Shown piece by piece: positions 16,881 through 24,323 of a stretch of 64,000 nt of DNA. The notes under the pieces are model-generated. The model made no database searches and was not told the origin of the DNA. It was given only the letters and a program-made list of their open reading frames with translations. Numbering within the stretch: position 1 is the stretch's first letter; every line of letters begins with the position of its first letter. A program made the position numbers and the translations under genes. The stretch lies in assembly GCA_028823175.1 (NCBI GenBank), contig JAPKBZ010000003.1:40838-104837 (forward strand), given 5' to 3'. Source of the DNA: Myxococcota bacterium (GTDB taxonomy: Bacteria > Myxococcota_A > UBA9160 > UBA4427).

Positions 16881-18850
16881 CGACTCCCTCCCCTCACCAG
16901 GAAAGCACCGATCTCGACAGCGGGCAGACCCTGCGCGTCATCGGCCGCGCCCTACGCTTTGTCGAGCCCTTCCGGGGCCAGTTCATGGTCAAGGTGGGGC
17001 TCCTCCTGCTCAGCCTACTCCCCATGCTGATGCTGCCCTGGCCGATCAAGATCATCATCGACAACGTCATCGAGGGGCACCCCATCGATGAGCCAATTCG
17101 GCCCTACCCCGAACTCGTGGCCCCCCTCCTCAACGCCCTCGCAGCCTATTCCCCCTTCGAGCTGCTCTTTGTTGTCATTGCCTTCCAGACCACACTCTTC
17201 GTCCTGATCGGAGCCTTCGGAACTTCGGGAAGCGAGGGTGAAACCGCCGAGAGTTATCTCGCCAGTGGCTACGACACCGCCAGCCGGACAGAGAACGAAG
17301 CCAACGCGGGCTTCAGCTTGACGGGCGGCCTTCTCGGACTCTTCGATTTTCGTTGGACCATGCGGCTGACCCAAGCGCTCAACCACCACTACCGCACGCG
17401 ACTCTTTGATCGGATTCAAACCCTGCCCATGACCGCCTTCGACGACGAACGAATCGGCGATGCGGTCTATCGCGTCATGTACGACACGCCCTCGATCACA
17501 GATGCCTGCTACCGCATGCTCCTCACGCCCATCGCCGCACCCATTCATATCCTTCTCACCGTCTCGATCCTCGGAGCTCTCTACGGTGACCACCCCGGCC
17601 TGGTGTACGCGGCCCTGGCCTTCCTCCCCATCGCCCTCCTCTCGAGTCTCCCTTTGGCGGGCGCCGCACGGCGCATGAGCGGACGGAGCCGCCAGGCCGG
17701 GGCCACGGCCACCGCCACCGCCGAGGAGGGGATGAGCAATATTCTCGCAGTCCAGAGCCTGGGCGGGGAAGAGCGACAGCGCGACCGCTACGAGCGGGAT
17801 AGTTGGCAATCGTTCAGCCGCTACCGCGACGTTTTTCGCATCGGTATCTACGCGGTGCTGCTCGCCGGACTCCCCAGCCTCGCCGTGGGGGGCTACGCGT
17901 ATTTTGTGGCCATCGATGGCGTGATCGCAGGCGAACTGAGTCGCGGCGACTTCGGCCTTCTGATCACCTATTTCTTTCAGATCATGGCCTCGTCCCAGAT
18001 GCTGGGGGCCCTCTGGTACCGGGTCCAGGCCTCGGCGGCCGGGCTCAACCGGGTCTTCTTCCTGATGGACCTGCCCGGAGAAACCGATCGTCCGGGGGGT
18101 GTCGAACTGCCGGTGATCCGGCAGGGCGTTGAGGTTCAGAATGTCGAATTCAGCTACCCCGACGGAACCGCCGTCCTGCGCAACCTCAGCCTGAAGGCGC
18201 GTATCGGCCAGATGGTTGCCCTCGTCGGACCTGCCGGTGCGGGCAAGACCACCCTCGCCTACCTGCTCCCGCGCTTCGTTTCTCCCCAGCGCGGGCAAGT
18301 CCGCATCGACGGCCAGGACATCGCCTCGGTTCGCCTGGGCTCTCTCCGGGACCAGATCGCCTTCGTCTTCCAGGAGACCGTTCTCTTCGACGCCACCATC
18401 GAGGAAAATATTCGCCTGGGTAAAAGCGACGCCAGCGACGATGCCGTCCGTGAGGCTGCCCGCCGGGCGGGCGCGTCCGAATTCATCGAGAAGCTACCCC
18501 AGGGCTATGCCACCCCCCTGGGCAGGGCCGGGAGCAAACTCTCGGTGGGTCAGAGGCAGCGGCTCTCCCTCGCACGGGCCCTCGTGCGCGATGCCCGTAT
18601 CCTGATCCTCGACGAACCCACCTCCGCCCTCGATCCAGCAACCGAGGCCCGCTTCGTCTCGACCCTCCGCGACCTCAGCCGGGATCGCATCGTGATAATC
18701 ATCGCTCATCGTCTCTCGACGATTCGCACTGCCGACGAAATTCTTTTTGTACAGGACGGAAAGGTTCTGGAGCAAGGCAGCCACGAGGCCCTGGTCGCCC
18801 TGCCTCACGGCGCCTACCGAAACTTCGTCGAACTCCAGGGCGGCGCCTGA
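16877..18850 (+). CDS. ABC exporter half-transporter (permease-ATPase), second subunit
   Basis: A 657-residue partner with a TTG start overlapping the upstream stop. The membrane domain has an unusual hydrophilic insertion at about residues 115-150 (Gly/Glu/Ser-rich, including GSEGETAESYLASGYDTAS) between membrane helices 2 and 3. The ATPase domain has Walker A GPAGAGKTT at 451-459, IAFVFQETVLFD, signature LSVGQRQRLSLARA, Walker B ILILDEPTSALD and the switch His in IIAHRLS. Both subunits keep the Glu after Walker B, so both ATP sites may be active, unlike many asymmetric exporters. Translational coupling supports a 1:1 heterodimer. Confidence 0.93.
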   Translation: MTTPSPHQESTDLDSGQTLRVIGRALRFVEPFRGQFMVKVGLLLLSLLPMLMLPWPIKIIIDNVIEGHPIDEPIRPYPELVAPLLNALAAYSPFELLFVVIAFQTTLFVLIGAFGTSGSEGETAESYLASGYDTASRTENEANAGFSLTGGLLGLFDFRWTMRLTQALNHHYRTRLFDRIQTLPMTAFDDERIGDAVYRVMYDTPSITDACYRMLLTPIAAPIHILLTVSILGALYGDHPGLVYAALAFLPIALLSSLPLAGAARRMSGRSRQAGATATATAEEGMSNILAVQSLGGEERQRDRYERDSWQSFSRYRDVFRIGIYAVLLAGLPSLAVGGYAYFVAIDGVIAGELSRGDFGLLITYFFQIMASSQMLGALWYRVQASAAGLNRVFFLMDLPGETDRPGGVELPVIRQGVEVQNVEFSYPDGTAVLRNLSLKARIGQMVALVGPAGAGKTTLAYLLPRFVSPQRGQVRIDGQDIASVRLGSLRDQIAFVFQETVLFDATIEENIRLGKSDASDDAVREAARRAGASEFIEKLPQGYATPLGRAGSKLSVGQRQRLSLARALVRDARILILDEPTSALDPATEARFVSTLRDLSRDRIVIIIAHRLSTIRTADEILFVQDGKVLEQGSHEALVALPHGAYRNFVELQGGA

Positions 18851-19233
18851 GCCCGCAGGCGGCGACGAAACCAACCCTGGCCAGCCATGCCGCCGAGGAG
18901 AGGAAGGGTTCGAGCACCCCGGTCGCCAAGCTCCCCCGTCCAAAGACTTCGCTCCCCATTCGCAGACCGGGCCGAATCAAGGACGAGTACCGAGCCACCC
19001 TTGCATTCCTGCTCTCCGACGATGCCGGCTATATCACGGGGACCGCGGTCTATAGCTGCGATTTCGCCACCTGACTCGCGGCCCCGAGAACTGCTCCAGC
19101 CGGATCTGGCGCGGCGATTCCGAAGGCCTGGGTTACCCTCCGCGAGCCCGCTCCTAAGCCGTCGGGTTTTCCCGAATATCAGCTTCGCCCGATGCACGAC
19201 CGACCCAGAAGTCAGAATTGAGAGCGCAACACC
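18851..19233. other. 383-base stretch between ABC operon and cupin gene
   Basis: No complete gene is visible. The left and middle part contains a remnant of a short-chain dehydrogenase on the plus strand (see 18964-19074). The last ~150 bases before the cupin start have no recognisable coding or hairpin signal and presumably contain the cupin promoter. Confidence 0.6.
18964..19074 (+). pseudogene. Remnant of a short-chain dehydrogenase (C-terminal end only)
   Basis: In the plus frame ending at TGA 19072-19074 the translation reads RPGRIKDEYRATLAFLLS and continues DDAGYITGTAVYSCDFAT. This is the C-terminal signature of SDR enzymes, which commonly have a GR..D/E...A..FL.SD.A.YITG block. The frame stays open upstream into the end of the ABC gene, but no Rossmann GxxxGxG motif or active-site Tyr-Lys precedes it, and there is no start. 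It is best read as the tail of a deleted SDR gene whose front was lost next to the ABC operon. Too short to be functional. Confidence 0.6.
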
Positions 19234-19710
19234 ATGCAAAAGCCTCATAGGCGAGCCGTGCTTGCCTCCCTCGCCACCGCCGCCGCACTGCTAGCCACAC
19301 CCGCGAGCGCAGTCGATCATCGATCGGGCAACGATCCCTACGAATCGATCAACTCTCTCCCAGTCCCCATCGAGGCCCCCTCTCAGACCATTCTCGGCCA
19401 AGCCTATACCTTCCCGAAAGGTGTCCCGCTCATTGAGGTCTTCAAAATCACCATCGAGCCCGGCATGAAGACGGCCCCCCACAAACACGCCATCCCTCTC
19501 CTCGCCTATATTCTCTCAGGAGAACTTGGCGTCGATTACGGGAGTCGAGGGAAAAAGACATTTTCGCCGGGTCAGTCCTATATCGAGGCGATCAACTGGT
19601 GCCATGTCGGATTTGCGACGGGGGACACGGCCGTAGAACTCCTGGGTGTCTATCTCGGACAGCAGAATCCCAACCAGATCAAGCCCGAGCCCTGCGAGGA
19701 TCTCGAGTAG
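19234..19710 (+). CDS. Exported cupin-domain protein
   Basis: A 158-residue protein with an N-terminal signal peptide (RRAVLASLATAAALLATPASA, about residues 6-27), so it acts in the periplasm. The single cupin barrel shows the first metal-binding motif PGMKTAPHKHAIP with its His-x-His, followed by YILSGELGV, and a second motif region PGQSYIEAINWCHVG with the later His. Such small secreted cupins bind a metal or small ligand; no reaction can be assigned. Two Cys near the C-terminus (NWCHVG and EPCEDLE) could form a disulfide. It stands alone on the plus strand. Confidence 0.85.
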   Translation: MQKPHRRAVLASLATAAALLATPASAVDHRSGNDPYESINSLPVPIEAPSQTILGQAYTFPKGVPLIEVFKITIEPGMKTAPHKHAIPLLAYILSGELGVDYGSRGKKTFSPGQSYIEAINWCHVGFATGDTAVELLGVYLGQQNPNQIKPEPCEDLE

Positions 19711-19734
19711 TCCCTTGCTGGCCTCCTTTAAAGC

Positions 19735-19794
19735 GAGATGGCCTCCTCTTATTTGCACGAGATGGCCTCCTCTTATTTGCACGAGATGGCCTCC
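19735..19794 (+). repeat. 24-base direct tandem repeat, 2.5 copies, upstream of a glycosyltransferase
   Basis: Two exact 24-base copies (19735-19758 and 19759-19782) and a 12-base partial third copy (19783-19794) lie head to tail. Each unit contains an ATG in the frame of the downstream glycosyltransferase; read through, the unit encodes MASSYLHE. The array sits 61 bases before the preferred start of that gene, so it is either 5' leader DNA or an optional N-terminal extension. The unit is a multiple of three, so copy change keeps frame. Confidence 0.95.
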
Positions 19795-19854
19795 GGCGGG
19801 CGACCGCTGCTAGGCTGGCGCCGCTCGGCCTGCCCTACACACGGAGAGCTTCCG

Positions 19855-20973
19855 ATGAAAATTGCACTCCTGTCGACCAGCTTTCTTCCTGCCCTGGGCG
19901 GGATGGAGTTCGTCGTCCACAGCCTGGCCGTCGAGTGGGGGAAGCAGGGCCATGAAGTCCTCGTTGTCAACTGGAGCAGCGACCAAGCGACTCACCCGGA
20001 CGCCAACTACTCAGTCGCCCAATTTGATCTCCTGCGCGGTGCGCCCCGTTTCGGTTACCACCGCTTCCCCTTCTCGGGCTATACCCGGCGCTCCATCGAA
20101 AAGATCCTGAACGATTTCGGGCCCGACTTCATTTCCGCCCACATGGGTTACCCAACCGCGCATTGGCTTGCGCGTATGCGCACCCGGCGCCCCTATGTCG
20201 TCACCTGCCACGGAGGGGATATCACCCTCTTCGACTGGGGCTTCCGCAAGCGGTACGGCATTGACAGCGAATTACGAGAGGGGCTCAATCGGTCGGCCGG
20301 CGCTATCGCAATCAGTACCCATGCCCACCAGATGATGAGCGATCTCGGGGTCGATTCCGAGGTGATCAAGGACATCACGAACGGCGTTGATCTCGACCGA
20401 TTTCGTAAGCCTGTCGATTTTTCGTTCAGGGAAGAACTCGAACTCGACTCCTCGGCATTGATCGTGCTCAGCGTGGGCCGAAATCACCCTCAAAAGGCGT
20501 ACCCAGCGGGAATTCGCGCATTCGCGAAGATCGCCGAGCGAGTCGACAATGCGTACTACGTAATCGTGGGTAAAGATGCGTCCGATCACAGTGCGCTCGC
20601 CGCATCCCTAGGGCTCGGCGATCGCGTGCTCTTCCCGGGCCCCCTGCAGGGCGAAAAAATGGTGGGCGCCTACCAGCAGTCCACGATCTTCTTCTCGCCC
20701 TCGATCTGGGAAATGATGCCCCTCGTCGTGCTCGAATCCATGGCGGCCGGCCTCCCTTCAGTGGTCACCAATATCAGTGGGAGCCAGGATCTGGTGTTGG
20801 AGGGCGAGACGGGCTTCATTGTCGAACCCGGGGACGAAGAGGCGATGGCGGATGCGCTGATCGGTCTCCTTGAGGAGGCCGAGATCAGAGAGAAATTTCG
20901 CCAAGCAGTCCTCCTCCGTGCAGAAGACTTCTCATGGGATAGGATCAGCCGCCGCTACCTCGAACTCGCCTAA
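19855..20973 (+). CDS. GT4-family glycosyltransferase
   Basis: A 372-residue protein starting at ATG 19855, chosen because a cggagag ribosome-binding site precedes it and it begins with the canonical MKIALLSTSFLPALGGMEF of GT4 enzymes. The two Rossmann domains are evident: an N-terminal acceptor domain with GGMEF and CHGGDI, and a C-terminal nucleotide-sugar domain with SVGRNHPQKAY, SIWEMMPLVVLESMAAGLP (Glu-x7-Glu motif) and ETGFIVEPGD. It should transfer a sugar with retention from a nucleotide donor to a lipid- or polysaccharide-linked acceptor at the inner face of the cytoplasmic membrane. No cell-envelope gene cluster surrounds it. In-frame ATGs in the upstream repeat could add up to 39 residues. 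Confidence 0.9.
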   Translation: MKIALLSTSFLPALGGMEFVVHSLAVEWGKQGHEVLVVNWSSDQATHPDANYSVAQFDLLRGAPRFGYHRFPFSGYTRRSIEKILNDFGPDFISAHMGYPTAHWLARMRTRRPYVVTCHGGDITLFDWGFRKRYGIDSELREGLNRSAGAIAISTHAHQMMSDLGVDSEVIKDITNGVDLDRFRKPVDFSFREELELDSSALIVLSVGRNHPQKAYPAGIRAFAKIAERVDNAYYVIVGKDASDHSALAASLGLGDRVLFPGPLQGEKMVGAYQQSTIFFSPSIWEMMPLVVLESMAAGLPSVVTNISGSQDLVLEGETGFIVEPGDEEAMADALIGLLEEAEIREKFRQAVLLRAEDFSWDRISRRYLELA

Positions 20974-21447
20974 ATCGAACCGTCTCGGGACGAGTCCGTC
21001 GACCTTCCCCAATGGGCGCTACTCCCCGCCAAATTTTCCGCACGGGGTAGACGCTCACGACCCACACGTCGAATATAGATCCAGCGGCCCGAAGGTCCCG
21101 CATGCCCGACACACCCCTCATCGGCGAGGACCAACCCCTACCGCATGCAATGACTGGAAGGCGCCTGGTTTACCCTTCTGCGAGTTCCTTGTTCTGCGCT
21201 TCCTGTATCCCCATGACTCCTCCGGGTGAAAACGACGTCCTCTGCCCGCTTCTCGTGCCCAAGGATTCAACCCACTCCTGCGGCACCCTTGGTTTTTTTC
21301 AAAAATACCCTCGCCGCGCCACCCGAGCGGACCGGAAGCCGAGGATCTTTTTCGGCGGGCCTGGGTCCGATAGCCCGCGCCCCCTATAGTCCCCGTTCGG
21401 CCCGCCTCGCAGATAGGCGGATCTTGAATTTTAAAGGAGCTTATAAA
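20974..21447. other. 474-base stretch without a gene, with a weak terminator-like hairpin
   Basis: I see no coding signal on either strand; the open frames here lack protein character. At 21259-21264 and 21287-21292 a 6-base inverted repeat (ccaagg/ccttgg) encloses a 22-base loop and is followed by seven T (21293-21299), a weak rho-independent terminator candidate for the plus strand. At the right end an aaaggagc ribosome-binding site (21433-21440) serves the SDR gene at 21448. Confidence 0.5.
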
Positions 21448-22329
21448 ATGGGAATTTTGGACGGAAAGGTGGCCATCGTCACCGGAGCCGGGGGCGGCCT
21501 CGGGCGAGCCCACTCTCTACTGCTTGGCAAAGAGGGCGCGGCGGTGGTCGTGAATGACCTCGGCGGCAGCGTCGATGGACAAGGCGGCGGCAATTCCATG
21601 GCGGATGCCGTGGTCGAAGAAATTCGCGCCGCAGGCGGTCAAGCCATCGCCAACTACGGTTCGGTCACCGAGGCGGACGATGCCCAGGGACTGGTCAACG
21701 CCGCGGTGTCGGAGTTCGGCAAGGTCGATATTCTGATCAACAACGCGGGCATTCTGCGCGATAAATCTTTCAAGAAGATGAGCGAGGATCTCTGGGATCC
21801 AGTCATCGCCGTGCACCTGAAGGGAACCTACCACCCCACGCGTGCGGTCTACGCCCAAATGCTCGAGCAAGGGACCGGGGGCCGGATCATCATGACCAGC
21901 TCTACCTCGGGCCTGATCGGCAATTTTGGCCAGACAAATTACGGCGCGGCCAAGGCGGGCATTGCGGGTTTCATGCGTTGCCTTGCCATCGAGGCGGCCA
22001 GGGCGGGGATCACCGTGAACGTCTTGGCCCCCAACGCCTACTCGCGCATGACAGCCGATCTCTTTCCCGAGGGTTCGGAGGTCAACTACGCGGCAGAAAA
22101 AGTCTCTCCGGCGATCGCTTGGCTGTGCTCGGACGAAGCGGCGGAGATCACAGGGCGGCAATTCGTGATCAGCGGAAACCGTGTCTCCCTGCTCTACCCT
22201 GCTTTCGAGACCCTCGCGGATCGCGACGGCGCCGAGGATGCGTGGACGCCCTCCGAGGTCGGCGAGAAGATCCTCAAGTCGATGGCGAACTGGCCCGAAC
22301 CCGCCACCGTCGCCAAGCTGGTCTTCTGA
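21448..22329 (+). CDS. Short-chain dehydrogenase, peroxisomal multifunctional enzyme (HSD17B4)-like
   Basis: A 293-residue NAD(P)-dependent SDR. The ATG at 21448 follows a strong aaaggagc site and gives the standard N-terminus MGILDGKVAIVTGAGGGLGR; the frame is open further upstream but without protein character. Motifs: TGAGGGLG (cofactor), VVVNDLGGSVDGQG (typical of the (3R)-hydroxyacyl-CoA dehydrogenase domain of HSD17B4/MFE-2), NNAG, a Ser in IIMTSSTSG and the catalytic YGAAK. The C-terminal extension (about 45 residues beyond a usual SDR) also fits the MFE-2-like group. It likely oxidises (3R)-hydroxyacyl-CoA in beta-oxidation of fatty or steroid side chains. The crotonase gene converges on it. 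Confidence 0.9.
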   Translation: MGILDGKVAIVTGAGGGLGRAHSLLLGKEGAAVVVNDLGGSVDGQGGGNSMADAVVEEIRAAGGQAIANYGSVTEADDAQGLVNAAVSEFGKVDILINNAGILRDKSFKKMSEDLWDPVIAVHLKGTYHPTRAVYAQMLEQGTGGRIIMTSSTSGLIGNFGQTNYGAAKAGIAGFMRCLAIEAARAGITVNVLAPNAYSRMTADLFPEGSEVNYAAEKVSPAIAWLCSDEAAEITGRQFVISGNRVSLLYPAFETLADRDGAEDAWTPSEVGEKILKSMANWPEPATVAKLVF

Positions 22330-22345
22330 TCGGCCCAAAGTGACC

Positions 22346-22429
22346 GATGCCGGGGTGCAGGGCTCTTCCCTGCATTCCGGCATCCACTTCACGGTTTTTT
22401 CCGTGGCCGGCCTCTCCTCGAAGCCGGCC
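22346..22429. terminator. Cluster of three hairpins between convergent genes (likely bidirectional terminator)
   Basis: The 119-base gap between the SDR and the convergent crotonase holds three inverted repeats in a row. The first, 22346-22384, has a 17-pair stem (two G-U) with a 5-base loop. The second, 22390-22405, is cacgg/ccgtg around six T. The third pairs ggccggc at 22405-22411 with gccggcc at 22423-22429. Together they would stop transcription from both sides. Confidence 0.75.
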
Positions 22430-22448
22430 GGAGGCAAGAGAGCCGAGC

Positions 22449-23309
22449 CTAGTCCGACTCCTCTTCGAGCCACGCGTTAAAATGCGGCTCGCGCCCTTGA
22501 AAGAACGCCTGCACTCCCTCGCGCACGTCGGGATGATGGTCCGCGATGGCCGTCTTCGAAGCGATTTCATCGAGGGCATGCTCCCAGCCGAGTTCGGCGG
22601 CGTTATAGAGTGATCGCTTGGCCAAGCGCATGGCGACCTGCGGGCCAGTCGCCAACTCGGAGGCCAGAGCCAGGGTGGCGGACTCGAGTTCTTCGGGATC
22701 CACGACCTCGGTCACCAGTCCGAGTTCGAGGGCTTCCTCCGCGCTTACGATCCGCTTGCGAAGCACGAAGTCCAGGGCCCGGGCCAAGCCGAGCAATCGA
22801 ACCAACAGGTATTGCCCCCCCTCGTCGGGCAGGAGCCCGAAGCGCAGGGTGGCGCTCCCCAGGCGAGCCGACGAAGCGGCGAGACGAAAATCACAGGACA
22901 GAGCGAGGGAGAGCCCCGTCTGAATCGCTACTCCGTTGAGGGCGGCCACCGTCATCTTGTCGAGGCTTCTCAGCGCCGTATTCAAGCGCTGAGAGACGGT
23001 CCGAAGGCCATTATAGGTCCCCAGGGCCGTATCGTGCCCAGGAGGAATATCGTCCATCAACCTCTGGCCTGGAATCTCAGCCTCTCTGTAAGATTTCAGA
23101 TCGTCCCCAGCGCAAAATGCGCGCCCGCTGCCCGTAAAGACCACCACCCGGACGCGATCATCCATCTGCGCCTGGGTCAGGGTTTCGACCAGATCCCGCT
23201 TGATCGAGGTGGTGAGCCCATTCATTCTCTCGGGGCTCGTAAACTGGATCCACGCGATCCCTGGCGGCCTAATTTCTACGTCGAAGCCGGCAAAGCTACC
23301 CGTTCGCAC
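22449..23309 (-). CDS. Crotonase-superfamily protein (enoyl-CoA hydratase/isomerase)
   Basis: A 286-residue protein. I place the start at GTG 23309, eight bases after an aaaaggag site; TTG at 23315 or a start near 23423 is possible. Crotonase features are IAWIQFTSPERMNGL, FTGSGRAFCAGDDLKSY (oxyanion-hole residue), and ALNGVAIQTGLSLALSCDFRL. The two Glu of classical hydratases (in GGxE and PE motifs) are replaced here (TGLSL and GSATL), while LLPDEGG is kept, as in some enoyl-CoA isomerases. So it is probably an isomerase or another crotonase activity rather than a standard hydratase. It lies 197 bases downstream of the selenoprotein-like gene on the same strand. Confidence 0.88.
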   Translation of the reverse strand: MRTGSFAGFDVEIRPPGIAWIQFTSPERMNGLTTSIKRDLVETLTQAQMDDRVRVVVFTGSGRAFCAGDDLKSYREAEIPGQRLMDDIPPGHDTALGTYNGLRTVSQRLNTALRSLDKMTVAALNGVAIQTGLSLALSCDFRLAASSARLGSATLRFGLLPDEGGQYLLVRLLGLARALDFVLRKRIVSAEEALELGLVTEVVDPEELESATLALASELATGPQVAMRLAKRSLYNAAELGWEHALDEIASKTAIADHHPDVREGVQAFFQGREPHFNAWLEEESD

Positions 23310-23506
23310 GATCAATTCTCCTTTTTGAAAGCCCTTCCCTCGAAGCTCCGAGGCCAAGGCGCCGATTTCAAAGCTGACTGCCGCGTTTTCGCGCCACCCA
23401 TTCGAGACGAATTGTCTTCGCAAAGAATTTGAGAAACCCGAGCGGATTCCTTCTCAGCTTGCGAAGCAAGAGGCGCCGCATGCCCGGCATACTGCTATAG
23501 GCCCCC

Positions 23507-24172
23507 TCACGTTGCCCGTGCCCCCTGTTGCCCGTGGACCGCAGCTGTCACCCCGACGCCATCCCCTCCCCCGGCCGCCTGGGGGTTCTCCTCATCGAGA
23601 ACAATCCGGCCGAGCGCCGCATCCAAGAAGGTCTCAGGGCTGTCCCGCTTCTTGTACGAATCATAAAAAAACTTGGCGACAACTCGCCCGGATTCGTCCG
23701 CCACATAGACACCGGGAAAGGGAATTCCGTAAAGAAAAGCATCGTCCACAGAAATTTCGGTATTTAGAATTCCATACGTCCGAATCGCCTGGGAGTCGAC
23801 ATCAGACAGAAGCGGGTACGGAATACCTTGCCCCTGGGAGAATTCCTTTAAGGTTTCTTGGTCGTCGTAGGAGATCGCATAGAGCTTGATCCCTTGATCC
23901 TCGAATTTGGCGTACGCGTCGCGCAACTCACCGAGTTGCGTCCAACAAGGAGGTCACCACACGGCCGAGCGAAAAAAGACCACCACCGCCTTTGCCCCGG
24001 CCCGGTCCTCATGCAGGCGAACTCGCTCACCATTGGCATCGGGCAGGTCGAAATCTGGCAGCCACTCACCGATCTCGGGCCCCGTGCCTTGGTCATCGGG
24101 AAGGCTGGCTCGACCCGGATGCCCCAAGGGCGCGGGGGCATCGAAGCCGTGTTCATCTCGCTCAATCGCCAT
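23507..24172 (-). CDS. Peroxiredoxin/AhpC-TSA-like selenoprotein with in-frame TGA at the catalytic position
   Basis: Read with TGA as selenocysteine this is one 221-residue thioredoxin-fold protein. Start ATG 24172 follows an agagga site. Residues 38-72 give PDFDLPDANGERVRLHE, then AVVVFFRSAVW; the TGA at 23956-23954 is codon 73; the same frame continues PPCWTQLGELRDAYAKFED, LYAISYDDQETLKEFS, YPLLSDVDSQAIRTYGI, and IPFPGVYVADESGRVV. In redoxin/peroxiredoxin-like relatives this position is the reactive Cys of W-C-P-x-C, so the motif here is W-U-P-P-C (Sec73, Cys76). A 12-pair hairpin begins 7 bases after the TGA. The role would be thiol-dependent reduction of peroxides. The alternative is a nonsense mutation, but strong coding character continues on both sides. 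No Sec machinery genes lie in the window. Confidence 0.8.
23918..23946 (-). promoter_or_regulatory. Predicted bacterial SECIS hairpin downstream of the in-frame TGA
   Basis: On the minus-strand transcript, bases 8-36 after the TGA fold as a hairpin: an outer 4-pair stem (GUUG with CGAC), a 2-base bulge (GA) on the 5' side, an 8-pair perfect stem (CGCAACUC with GAGUUGCG) and an apical GGU loop. The loop G is 22 bases after the TGA. Bacterial SECIS elements bound by SelB lie just downstream of the UGA, with a small apical loop containing G, as in the GGUCU loop of E. coli fdhF. Position and loop fit; binding is inferred. Confidence 0.7.
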
Positions 24173-24323
24173 TCTCGAAATCCTCTAGTACTTGGCTCCC
24201 CGACCAATCTCGCATAGCCCTCGGTGCGAAACAAGCGAGCACCGAGGATCCGTCTCCCCCGGTGCTTTTATCCTCTATTGGCCTACCCTTTCAACCGTGG
24301 AAGCCCCACGGGCTCCGGGAGGG

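Noticed and set aside
17015..18298. Long antisense open frame (427 codons) opposite the second ABC subunit
   Set aside because: It mirrors a strongly supported gene with complete ATPase motifs; the translation has low-complexity, Gly/Glu/Arg-rich character and no family motif. Long antisense frames are common in GC-rich DNA.
23507..24172. Reading the selenoprotein region as two independent genes or a simple pseudogene
   Set aside because: Both halves lie in the same frame, only one stop separates them, the join restores a complete redoxin fold, and the stop is TGA at the catalytic Cys position followed by a hairpin. A pseudogene remains possible but is less likely.
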